DNA from: JBDKJS01 sp039806065
GTDB taxonomy: Bacteria; Bacteroidota; Bacteroidia; AKYH767-A; 2013-40CM-41-45
Assembly (NCBI GenBank): GCA_039806065.1
Contig: JBDKJS010000153.1
Coordinates: 1-21,797 of the forward strand
Reading direction: 5' to 3'
DNA length: 21,797 nucleotides
The notes beneath the pieces were generated by a model. The model ran no database searches. It saw only the letters and a list, made by a program, of their open reading frames with translations, and was not told where the DNA came from. Positions 1-8,500 of the stretch are shown here, piece by piece. The position numbers and the translations under genes are program-made. Numbering within the stretch: position 1 is the first letter of the stretch; each line of letters starts with the position of its first letter.

Positions 1-801
1 ATGATAGCCGAATAAATATAGTTGCACAAAAAATATTAAAAGATAGGTAAGCATGTTAAATTTCATTTTCAATAAAACTAGCCTATTGTTTGCAAAAAGT
101 ATACAAATTAAAAAGCCTATCAGTGTAACTGCTAAGGAACTTGGAAGTCCTAGAGAAAAAAAACAAATTCCAAAAAATGATGGTCTAAATAACAATTGAA
201 TTTTTTGTAAAAAAGTCTTACTACTTGCATTACAACTTTTAAAAATAAAAATCATAACAAGCCATAGTAGCATAAGATGTCTTGTATAGACCAAATACCT
301 GCTTAACAAATCTCTGCCCTGTGCATCGGTGCCAAGCCAAAAATTTTTCTTCTTCACATTTTGTGCGATAAATTGATTTTGCAAATCTAAATAGGAAGAA
401 GCTTCACTCTCACCGCTTAACAGTTCATAAGTAATATTCTTATGATAAATTAATGGGGCATTTGGATTAATAGCAAATAGAGCATCTGGCAAATTAATAG
501 AAATCGTATCATCCCCATTTATAGAAATATAGTTGAGCACAGAGGAATCCAAAGTATAACTGCCCAATACTATATATTCGTACAGCGGGCTTATTCCAAA
601 AAGTAGTCGCTTTAATATTTCGTCATCACCTTGAATATTTTTTCTTAATAGAATAACTTCAGCCTCTCTACCTAAAGATAAATTTTCTAATCCGTTTAAC
701 TTTATATTAGCCTCTTCACTTCTATCGGGAGCTATAGTATAGCACAATGCAGCAACTATAATAAATAACAGATAAAACAACTTTCTAGTTTTAGCTACCA
801 T
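1..801 (-). CDS. Membrane protein with OppC-like N-terminal module (partial, runs off window start)
   Basis: The frame is open from an ATG at 801 to the window edge (267 codons, no stop). It begins with a membrane anchor (about residues 7-20), then a probably periplasmic stretch of about 130 residues, then the motif FWLGTDAQGRDLLSR at about 154-168. That motif is typical of OppC/DppC peptide-ABC permeases just before their permease core. What follows is hydrophobic (helices near 172-188, 201-230 and 250-264), but the permease core with its EAA-type loop cannot be recognised and the hydrophobic segments do not resemble that family. The ATG overlaps the stop of the glycosyltransferase gene (TAATG), so translation is probably coupled and the gene is third in that operon. 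Seen: frame, motif, overlap. Inferred: descent from an ABC permease. Its present function is unknown and the C-terminus is missing here. Confidence 0.7.
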   Translation of the reverse strand, partial: MVAKTRKLFYLLFIIVAALCYTIAPDRSEEANIKLNGLENLSLGREAEVILLRKNIQGDDEILKRLLFGISPLYEYIVLGSYTLDSSVLNYISINGDDTISINLPDALFAINPNAPLIYHKNITYELLSGESEASSYLDLQNQFIAQNVKKKNFWLGTDAQGRDLLSRYLVYTRHLMLLWLVMIFIFKSCNASSKTFLQKIQLLFRPSFFGICFFSLGLPSSLAVTLIGFLICILFANNRLVLLKMKFNMLTYLLIFFVQLYLFGYH

Positions 802-1898
802 TACCAATCACTTTTTTTAAACGGAGTTAATACCGTTAATGCTATTACAAAGAAAATATAGGCAAATTGTAACATCCATAAATTTAAAATCCCTATTCTC
901 TCTCCAAAAATTTTATGACTCTTCAATATCAGAGGGTTCTCAACCAAACACTTAAAAGTAAAAAGAAAAGTTCCTATTAAAAAATACTTTACATCAACCA
1001 GCGATAATAGAAAAGCAACGCCAATTGCCCAATGAAAGAAAGCAATGACTAATGCAATGGCAACAGATCTTTTACCCATATGCTTACCAATTTTTCCTGA
1101 CCATCTTAATTGCTGTTGAATGAATGCTTTTAATGAATGCTTAGCCGGGGTAAAAACTACAGCATCAGAATGACTGATAAAGGCAATATCATTTTGATGG
1201 TGTTTAAAAAATTTCTGTAAAACAAATACATCATCACCACCTTTATAATCTACCTCATCAAATCCACCTAATTGCTCAAATACACTTTTACTAAAACACA
1301 TATTAGCCCCACTGCAAAAAAGCGGAGAGCCTTGTTGAAATAAGGCCGTTGCTATTCCCATAAGCGAAACATTTTGTGCAGCAGCAAGTTTTTGTACAAA
1401 ATTAGACGACTTATTAAATAATACAGGTCCTGCAACTAATTTATTTCCATTACGGATGTAACTATTATAGAACTTTAGTAATAGTGGAGGAAGTATTACA
1501 TCGGCATCAATAGTAATGATGTAATTCGCATTAGCAATAGAAATACCGCATTTAAGTGCGTGTCTTTTACCTTGAGATAAAATGTTCTCAACTACCCTAT
1601 GATCAAAGATTAATTTTTTAGTTTCTTCATTAACCCTATTAAATACCGTTGAATGAGCATAATCAGATACAAATATAATTTCCAAAAAATTCTTATCCCA
1701 CTCTAGCCTGTTGAGACTATCTATCAAGGCTTTTATTTCATTAATTTCATTTCGAAATGGAATCACTATAGATAATTTTATAGGTGGGGCTTCCATAACT
1801 GATGTTGGTTTAACTTGAAGTAATAGTATATACCAATATGTTAGTAAACAACCATAAGCTATGGCTAACAAGGAAAATATCGCAATTAGAACGATCAT
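801..1898 (-). CDS. Membrane-anchored family 2 glycosyltransferase
   Basis: This 365-residue protein is probably a processive-type GT2 enzyme that moves a sugar from a nucleotide donor at the inner membrane. An N-terminal helix (about 3-27) precedes the GT-A fold, which opens with KLSIVIPFRNE (41-51). The donor/metal motif is DAD at 131-133. The acceptor-side acidic pair is in GGDD at 220-223, where many relatives have ED. The QxxRW-type motif is QQLRW at 262-266, and two or three helices follow (about 278-360). This architecture matches hyaluronan/cellulose-synthase-like and lipid-glycosylating GT2 proteins. The start overlaps the upstream stop as ATGA, and its own stop overlaps the next start as TAATG. 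Operon partners suggest work on a lipid-linked sugar or exported glycan. Neither donor nor acceptor can be told from the sequence. Confidence 0.9.
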   Translation of the reverse strand: MIVLIAIFSLLAIAYGCLLTYWYILLLQVKPTSVMEAPPIKLSIVIPFRNEINEIKALIDSLNRLEWDKNFLEIIFVSDYAHSTVFNRVNEETKKLIFDHRVVENILSQGKRHALKCGISIANANYIITIDADVILPPLLLKFYNSYIRNGNKLVAGPVLFNKSSNFVQKLAAAQNVSLMGIATALFQQGSPLFCSGANMCFSKSVFEQLGGFDEVDYKGGDDVFVLQKFFKHHQNDIAFISHSDAVVFTPAKHSLKAFIQQQLRWSGKIGKHMGKRSVAIALVIAFFHWAIGVAFLLSLVDVKYFLIGTFLFTFKCLVENPLILKSHKIFGERIGILNLWMLQFAYIFFVIALTVLTPFKKSDW

Positions 1899-2887
1899 TT
1901 ACTTATATTAGTAAGATCTTTAAATTTTAAATTAAGCAATGCTAAAGAACCAACCAATGCTGGCAGTACCAAATTTATAACCCATAGTAACAAAATTGCA
2001 AGAAAATAAATTCCAGTATTATTTGTAATAGAGCTAAATAAATGAATAACAACTGCACCTCGAACGCCCGCTTCGATTAATAATATGGTAGGAATAAATG
2101 AAATTATATAAAAAGAGGCGGCACATAGTAAAATTGTATCCAGCCATAGTACTTCTGGCGACAACAACTTGGCTATGAGATAGAATTGAAAATTGAATAC
2201 GGCAAATCTAAACACAGCCAGAAATAAGATTTTACTAAGTATATGTTTGTGAATGGTATTCAAGGCTTCTAGGTGGTGATTAAATTTTGTAAAACCGAAC
2301 AAGGTAGTTAGGAACCCTTGAATTATTCCAGGCTTAAAGAAAACCACTATTGCTAACAAGGCAACAATTAAAATAAAGGCAATAGACAACCATACCATAT
2401 AAATATTTAATTGACTATATTTTAATAGCCAGTATATGCATGATAAACCACCCAATAAAAGGGTAACTACTAGTTGGCTAAAATTTTCAATTACAGTAAG
2501 CAGGGCAGCCTTCCATCTATTTCCAGAGCTTATAAATAATACTCTACCTAAGTATTCGCCTACTCTGTTGGGAGTGAAAAAGCTTATAGCAATTCCTACA
2601 AGAACTCCTGCTACGGCACGCTTATAACTAATAGGCTGCAACGGATCTATTACCAATTTCCATTTTATTATTTCAAGCCACCAATTGATAATCATTAATG
2701 AAATCACTGAAAAAAATAGCAAGAAAAACCTTTGATTAATGGTTTGATATTTTGTCAATACCAACAACTCCGTTAAACCCTCCCTGCCATAAACTGCCAT
2801 ACCAATGGCCCACAGTAGCGCAAAAGTGATGAATAACTTAATGGGTATCCACCATGGTTTAAGCTGTATTTTTGGGTTTATTTGCAA
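1895..2887 (-). CDS. Flippase-like membrane protein of the lysylphosphatidylglycerol synthase TM / UPF0104 family
   Basis: This 330-residue protein has about eight hydrophobic segments. Family marks are the stretch near residues 92-120 containing FFTPNRVGEYLGR and, further on, the segment IPTILLIEAGVRGA near 264-277. These are typical of the LPG_synthase_TM / AglD2-like family, the membrane half of MprF without its catalytic domain. Members are thought to flip or carry lipids, often beside glycosyltransferases, which fits the GT2 gene overlapping its end (ATGA). The start used is TTG at 2887, only two codons after an in-frame TAG (2893-2891). The first in-frame ATG is at codon 30 (2800) and would remove most of helix 1, so TTG is preferred. 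No Shine-Dalgarno sequence is visible. The lipid handled is unknown. Confidence 0.85.
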   Translation of the reverse strand: MQINPKIQLKPWWIPIKLFITFALLWAIGMAVYGREGLTELLVLTKYQTINQRFFLLFFSVISLMIINWWLEIIKWKLVIDPLQPISYKRAVAGVLVGIAISFFTPNRVGEYLGRVLFISSGNRWKAALLTVIENFSQLVVTLLLGGLSCIYWLLKYSQLNIYMVWLSIAFILIVALLAIVVFFKPGIIQGFLTTLFGFTKFNHHLEALNTIHKHILSKILFLAVFRFAVFNFQFYLIAKLLSPEVLWLDTILLCAASFYIISFIPTILLIEAGVRGAVVIHLFSSITNNTGIYFLAILLLWVINLVLPALVGSLALLNLKFKDLTNISK

Positions 2888-2909
2888 GTACTAAAACATT
2901 GAAGGTAAA

Positions 2910-3494
2910 TTGAGTGCTAATGTAAACAATGATCGGATCATCCTAGGCATAGATCCTGGTACTAATTTAATGGGCTATGGAATTATATCTGTTGGGGCCG
3001 GTAAGTTAACCATGTTGCATTACGGGGTTTTAAAATTAGATAGCAAATTAGACCAATCACTAAGGATAAAAAAAATTTTCGAATTTGCATTAAATTTAAT
3101 GGAAACACATTTGCCCGATGAACTAGCAATTGAAGCACCTTTTTTTGGGAAAAATGTTCAGTCAATGCTAAAGTTAGGCCGAGCTCAAGGTGTTGTAATG
3201 GCAGCTGCATTGCACAGGCAGATACCAATTTTTGAATACTCACCCAAAAAAGTTAAGCAGTCAATCACCGGCAATGGAAATGCTAGCAAGGAAATGGTGG
3301 CTGCGATGGTGCTTAACCTGCTAAACATGAAAGACCTTCCTAAATATTTTGATAGTACTGATGCACTGGCAATAGCGCTTTGTCACTATTTCCAGAAATC
3401 CTCGATTACAATTAGTAGGCAAAAAACAAGAGCCAAAAAATCTAGTACATGGGCAAAATATATTGCATCGAACCCCTTAAAGGTTAAGCAATAA
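2910..3494 (+). CDS. ruvC: Holliday junction resolvase RuvC
   Basis: This 194-residue RNase H-fold endonuclease cuts four-way DNA junctions during recombinational repair, working as a dimer with RuvAB. All four catalytic acids are visible: D15 in GIDPGT, E75 in AIEAPFF, and D148 and D151 in FDSTDALAIALCH. The conserved loop SMLKLGRAQG (85-94) and the PKKVKQSITGNGNASKEMV stretch (112-130) also fit. The start is TTG at 2910, preceded by GAAGG at 2901-2905; an in-frame TAA lies at 2892-2894, so little extension is possible. A basic tail (about 170-194) extends past the catalytic core. No ruvA or ruvB is adjacent. The gene converges on the HIT gene with an 11-base overlap of the coding ends. A TATTTTTG at 2867-2874 could be its -7 element, but no TTTG stands at the expected -33 distance. 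Confidence 0.95.
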   Translation: MSANVNNDRIILGIDPGTNLMGYGIISVGAGKLTMLHYGVLKLDSKLDQSLRIKKIFEFALNLMETHLPDELAIEAPFFGKNVQSMLKLGRAQGVVMAAALHRQIPIFEYSPKKVKQSITGNGNASKEMVAAMVLNLLNMKDLPKYFDSTDALAIALCHYFQKSSITISRQKTRAKKSSTWAKYIASNPLKVKQ

Positions 3495-3882
3495 GGTGGT
3501 TTGCAATTTTAGTAGCGATTTCTTCTAGTTCGCTTGGGGCTGGTTTTAATTTAGGGAGTGAAAAGTTAATATCACCAACATGGTCAATAGGAACTAAGTG
3601 AATGTGAGCATGAGGCACTTCTAGGCCTATCACAGCAATTCCTACTTTCTTACAAACTACTACTTTCTTTATGGCCTTTGCTATTTGGTTGGCAAAAAGC
3701 CATAAGGAGGAGTATTCTTCATTTGTTAAGTCAAAAATATAATCAACCTCTCTTTTGGGTATCACTAACACATGTCCAAGTCTTAGTGGATTAATATCAA
3801 GAAATGCAAAGCAGTTTTCATTTTCTGCTACCTTATGACAGGTTATTTCTCCGGCTATAATTTTGGCGAACAAAGTTGGCAT
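3484..3882 (-). CDS. HIT family nucleotide-binding protein
   Basis: This 132-residue protein belongs to the histidine triad superfamily, small dimeric nucleotide hydrolases or transferases (Hint-like, acting on nucleoside phosphoramidates and similar). The triad is HAHIHLVP at 91-98; by family knowledge H93 is the nucleophile. The N-terminal FAKIIAGEITCHKV (5-18) and the LRLGHVLVIPKRE stretch (33-45) are classic Hint features, and the length is normal. It lies 2 bases after greA on the same strand, so the two are almost certainly co-transcribed. The physiological substrate is unknown. Its last 11 bases overlap the end of ruvC on the other strand. Confidence 0.92.
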   Translation of the reverse strand: MPTLFAKIIAGEITCHKVAENENCFAFLDINPLRLGHVLVIPKREVDYIFDLTNEEYSSLWLFANQIAKAIKKVVVCKKVGIAVIGLEVPHAHIHLVPIDHVGDINFSLPKLKPAPSELEEIATKIANHLIA

Positions 3883-3884
3883 TG

Positions 3885-4358
3885 TTACCTAGATATTTCT
3901 AAAACTTCAAAATCTATTTTACCGGCTGGCACCTCTACTTGTGCCACATCCCCCACTTTTTTACCTAACAACCCTTTTCCAATTGGTGAATTCACAGATA
4001 TTTTTCCAGTTTTAAAATCGGCTTCATTTTCTGCAACTAAAGTATAAGTCATGAGAGCACCAGTTTTTTTATTTTTAATTTTCACTTTAGAAAGTACCAG
4101 AACTTTAGAAGCGTCTAATTTACTTTCGTCAACTAATCGAGCGTTTGCTAGAACGTCTTCCAATTTTGAAATTTTAAGCTCTAACAAGCCCTGAGCTTCC
4201 TTTGCTGCATCATATTCCGCATTTTCTGACAAGTCACCCTTATCACGTGCTTCAGCAATTTGCTGCGATATACGAGGCCTTTCTATTGTTTTTAATTGAT
4301 GAATTTCATCCTGAAGTTTCTTTAAGCCTTCAGCAGTAAAATAAGATATTCCTGACAT
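3885..4358 (-). CDS. greA: Transcription elongation factor GreA
   Basis: GreA binds the secondary channel of RNA polymerase and stimulates cleavage of backtracked RNA. The protein is an N-terminal coiled coil (about 8-75) with the acidic tip GDLSENAEYDAAKEAQ (41-56), where D42 and E45 correspond to the catalytic-tip acids, and a C-terminal FKBP-like domain ending near PIGKGLLGKKVGD. I place the start at the ATG at 4358 (MSGISYFTAEG), giving 157 residues, the usual GreA length. The same frame is open to an ATG at 4391, but that would add 11 atypical residues and start inside the terminator hairpin of the neighbouring operon. The HIT gene follows after 2 bases. Confidence 0.95.
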   Translation of the reverse strand: MSGISYFTAEGLKKLQDEIHQLKTIERPRISQQIAEARDKGDLSENAEYDAAKEAQGLLELKISKLEDVLANARLVDESKLDASKVLVLSKVKIKNKKTGALMTYTLVAENEADFKTGKISVNSPIGKGLLGKKVGDVAQVEVPAGKIDFEVLEISR

Positions 4359-4384
4359 AATCTTAAGATAGTTTAATAATAAAT

Positions 4385-4416
4385 AAAACAAGACCTCTAA
4401 CTAGAGGTCTTGTTTT
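4385..4416 (-). terminator. Intrinsic terminator of the TonB receptor / secreted protein / PorV-like operon
   Basis: A perfect 14-bp inverted repeat (arms 4385-4398 and 4403-4416) with a 4-base loop starts 25 bases after the PorV-like stop codon. Read on the minus strand the stem ends in TTTT, followed by an AT-rich run, as in an intrinsic terminator. The A/T ends of the arms give T-runs in both directions, but no plus-strand gene needs it. It sits 27 bases ahead of greA, so any greA promoter must overlap it or lie just downstream. A weak candidate (CTTG, 18 bases, TATCTTAA) lies between the right edge of the hairpin and the greA start. Confidence 0.85.
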
Positions 4417-4440
4417 GAGGACGTAAAATTAATAATTTTT

Positions 4441-5496
4441 TTACAATACAAATCTGCCGCCAAAAGCATGGCTACCATTAAATGGATTGGTGGTGCGATA
4501 GGAATAATCGATCGCAAACTTTTTACCATTTTTTCCAAGTGGTAGTTCGAAAGAAACACCAGCTGCTGGTCCTGTGAATACGGTATTACGCAAAAGGGCA
4601 TCGCCTAAATCTTTTTCATAAGTATAGCCAGCTCTGAGCATAATCATTTCTTTGAATCCATATTCTAGCCCCACACTAAATTGATCATTGGTAAATGAAT
4701 TAGAAGTAAAGGTTCCTGCCATGGTTAATCTATGATCTTCTGCAAGTTTAAAATCATAAGCGCCACCAATGTTAAGCATAGAAGGGATTTCGAATTTCTC
4801 TGAACGTTGAGAGATAGTTAAATCAGCACCATTAGCAGCAGTTAGTTTGGTACTCAATCCGTCCCCACCAAACTTCATTGGTGTGCCTACATTACGCAAT
4901 GTTATACCAAACTTTACATTATCTTTTTCTGAATTTGTTCCGGTAACATATTGTATACCGGCATCAATAGCAAAACCACTAGCTCTTACGTTACTGATGC
5001 TTTGATCAATAATCTTAAGGTTTATTCCTCCGTGAATAGTTTTGCTAAAAGACTTGGCATATGATAAATTAATATTAATAAATTGAGGGGAGAAAGTACC
5101 TATGCCTCCTTCGGGTTTATCAACGGTGGTCACTTCTATATCGCCAAAGTTCATACTCATAACTGAAACTGCCATCACACTTCCTTCTCCCACACGCTGA
5201 GCAATACCAAAAGAATTAATATTGATATCACTACCTTTCATATGGTTTGTTCTACTGAAAAGCACTTCAGATTTTTTAGTAAAAGCAATTCCTGCCACAT
5301 TACCGAATACAGACTCCAAGCCTCTTACACCACCAGTGTTAGCGGTGCTCCAGCCTGTGCTACGAGCCCAAGGATTTATTAATAACTCTGTGGCACCAGC
5401 TTGACCAGCACGATCAGGATTACCAGCCAGGGCTACATTACAAAACATGCTTGTAGCTACTACTGCTGTAAATAATTTTATATTGAATCTATTCAT
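4441..5496 (-). CDS. PorV/PorQ-family outer-membrane beta-barrel protein
   Basis: This 351-residue protein has a signal peptide (1-24, cleavage after ALA). Next comes the family-typical opening AGQAGATELLINPWAR (31-46), then GLESVFGNVAGIAFTKKSEV (60-79), where the paralogues have 'xxNPAGLA'. Alternating amphipathic strands run to a C-terminus ending GGRFVL, as in FadL-like barrels. PorV is the type IX secretion shuttle that hands passengers to the sortase; PorQ-like relatives are less well understood. Being last in an operon after a large secreted protein, it probably serves that protein rather than being the general PorV. The upstream gap is 33 bases and a hairpin terminator follows. Family membership is fairly sure; the passenger-specific role is inference. 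Confidence 0.85.
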   Translation of the reverse strand: MNRFNIKLFTAVVATSMFCNVALAGNPDRAGQAGATELLINPWARSTGWSTANTGGVRGLESVFGNVAGIAFTKKSEVLFSRTNHMKGSDININSFGIAQRVGEGSVMAVSVMSMNFGDIEVTTVDKPEGGIGTFSPQFININLSYAKSFSKTIHGGINLKIIDQSISNVRASGFAIDAGIQYVTGTNSEKDNVKFGITLRNVGTPMKFGGDGLSTKLTAANGADLTISQRSEKFEIPSMLNIGGAYDFKLAEDHRLTMAGTFTSNSFTNDQFSVGLEYGFKEMIMLRAGYTYEKDLGDALLRNTVFTGPAAGVSFELPLGKNGKKFAIDYSYRTTNPFNGSHAFGGRFVL

Positions 5497-5529
5497 TGTC
5501 CTTTATTTTATCCTATTAGTGATTGGTTA

Positions 5530-8500
5530 TTAAAATACATCAAGATCTGTTGGACGCATTACTCCGAACCATTTTAAAGTTTTCTCTCCTATTCCAGGCG
5601 CTTCAATATGAATAATGTACACACCACTTGCAATAGGCACACCCGCAAAGTTCTTTAAGTCCCAATCGGTTGAAGTTTCTAGATTTAGTTGAGATATTTC
5701 TAAACCTTGAGTGGTTCCTTGATCACCAGTAGGCACATCTCTACTTAACCTTCTAATGAGTGTGCCATTAGATGAGTAAATGGTAATGGTACATCGGCTT
5801 GGCAAATTAACCAGCTTTACTCTGTTATCTAGTTGATTACGTTCATAGGTAGAGAAGGCATAGTAAGGGTTTGGTACAACATTAATAATGTCTAATGCTG
5901 ATTTAGCCACAGTGTTATCAGCTGCTACCGCAGCAATATCGGCAGTACTAAAGGTATAATAGGGAGCACCAGCTACTTCAGGGCTTGTGCCATCTACATT
6001 GTATACTTGATATGGCCGGGTAACACGGAGGCTAATTTTTGTGGTGCTACTTATAGCAGTTTCGCCAGAGGTAACTAATGGATACCCTACCCACATTGCA
6101 TTGGTGAACACATTGCGTAGTGCAACTGCTGTTCCAACTCTAAGTCTATTTGCATATTTCTCACATCCATCATATTGTACGGTATCATTATTGGCCATTA
6201 CATAAATTACATGGCGGCCACCGAGTACAGGATCACCGTTTGCATTCTCAAGTATGCTAGTTGGATTAAACAACATGTCAGCACCGTTTCCATCAGCATT
6301 ATTCTGATAAGAATCTTCACTAAAAATTATATTCAATCTTTCACCAGTTTCAACATTAACAGCATATCCAGGGAAGTAGCTCAATCCTGTGCTGCCCACA
6401 ATTTCATTACCGTCAATATCTTTTGAAGGGCTTCTTCTAAGATTAAATCTTGGTGCGGCACCCACTGCTAAGGTAGCGGTAGGTTGTGCTTCAATAACTG
6501 CGCAACGACTCCACATCGATTTATCCTGAGTCATTATTAAATCTATACTGTATGTTTTGCGCAAATCATTTTGATTATACGTTTGTTGATTCAAACCTGG
6601 CGCAATATTCGGGGTGGCAAAATCGTAACTAACTAGTTTAAATGGAGCCCAAGTTCCATTAATTAATTTTTCAAAAAACTGAGGGCCATCCACCAGGGTA
6701 TCTCCTTGACCGGCATAAAATGCATCACGAGGCGAACCTGTGACAGTATTACCAGTAGTATTGGTACCAGAAAGGATCCAGTTAAGACTGGTATTGTCTA
6801 CATCTTGAACGCCAGTCCACCATCTGCGGTTAGGATCGGCATAGGTTATGGAAGCTGAAACCACTCCATTGCCTTGAGCTGGAAAATCACCAGGGCGCAG
6901 TGTTTGATTCATGCTAATGTAAAACCCATAGTCAGGGAACAATTGATCGTAAGGGAAACCAATAGATTTTACACCTTCTACAACATCACCACTGTTGATG
7001 TTTTCAAGTTTCCATTTAGAGGTGTCACCTACTCCATTTAGCCATAGTTTAAAATTACCTGGTTTAATTTTTACAGGGTCATAAACTTGTATGTTTACTG
7101 GCCCTGCTGCCCGTTCATATACTGGGTATTTTACTCTTGTAGGATCGCCATCAGTATCTATTGCTACTTCTCTTAAGCTTTCTGCGGTAAGTTCAATCGC
7201 CTTTCTATCTGATCCTATGTTATAACCATTACCAGCTCCTTCAATTCTAGTAATTTTAGGTCCATCACCATAAAAACTTACAAGGTTTAATCCGTTGGCC
7301 TCAGGAAGCGGAGAGTGAGGTATGGCTGAATAAGTTTTTATATTTCTTCTTCCTGCCAAGTAAGGCTTATTTTCAATACCATCGCCCGGAGCATAAGGAT
7401 TGGCGTTGTCTTCTTCAGGGCAATAGGAGTATGCTATAGCAGTATAGTAATAAGTTTTGTGGTTGATTAATTCAGCATCACCGGTTGCAAAAAGATCTTT
7501 GGTGATTCTAAAGGTGTGTCTTAGTCCCTGGTCAGAACCCGAGACCATCAACGATGGATCCCAAACACCAAGTTCAGGGTCTCGATAGAAGTTGATAATA
7601 GTAGCTGTTCCATTTTTCACATCACACTGAGCTACCAATCTAGCTTTATCAGCATTTTGCAAATCTTCTCGAGTACCTGTAACGGTTGCATCTTTCAATT
7701 GATAAATTTGATAACCCTCGAAAATGTAAAGTGAATCAGGCGACCCGAATATTACATAAGGATCTCTTTCAAAATACTCTTCATTAAAATTATTAGAATT
7801 GGCTTCGTTTTCAATTGAAATAATAATTTCATTTTCAAGTTCTCTTACAGCTAATGTGGGAGCATCGGGTCCATTCAATATTCCAAAGCAAGAGTTGAAT
7901 AAAACTTGCGCTTTATCATCGGCAGCCTTTAACAATGCAATACTTGCTGTTGGTCCACCATTTGAGGCTCTGGCCCAAACGGCACCAGCCGTAATAAAAT
8001 TAACCGCACCAGGTTGAAGTGTGAATTGTCCAGCACTTTGTAAGAAACGTCTGTCAGCAGGCAAGTTAGGTACACCAGTAAGCGTATTAATTTCATCCCA
8101 AGGTTGCTGTGGCACATTACCAGTACCTATACCTAGCGGATCAGTATTACTAGGAAACATAAAGTCGCACGGTACCCCAGTGGTTCCTGTACCATCGCCA
8201 CCATAAGTAACTCTGGTACCGTTTCTCCAAAAGCCTTTCAAGTAATTGTAATAATCTGGAGCATTGTTAGGGTTTCCATTCACAGGATCTCCGTCATTAT
8301 TGTAATACAAGAATTTAGACATGATGATTAACTCATTAGGTTCATCTACTGTTCCATCACGGTCATTGTCAACGCCATCATTTGGATTAGCCAGTGGGCC
8401 TTCAAAGAAGTCGACACCAACTGCCGGAGGATTTTGACCGTAGCCAAGCAGTCCTTCATCCACTGCATCGCCATTGTAGCAAAATCCCAATCCACGCGCC

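Noticed and set aside
2910..3494. YqgF/RuvX-type resolvase
   Set aside because: The four catalytic acids and the GRAQG loop match RuvC, and the length is above YqgF size.
4359..4391. Upstream ATG (4391) as the greA start
   Set aside because: It adds 11 residues (MFYLLLNYLKI) not found in GreA and would begin inside the terminator hairpin. The ATG at 4358 gives the normal length.
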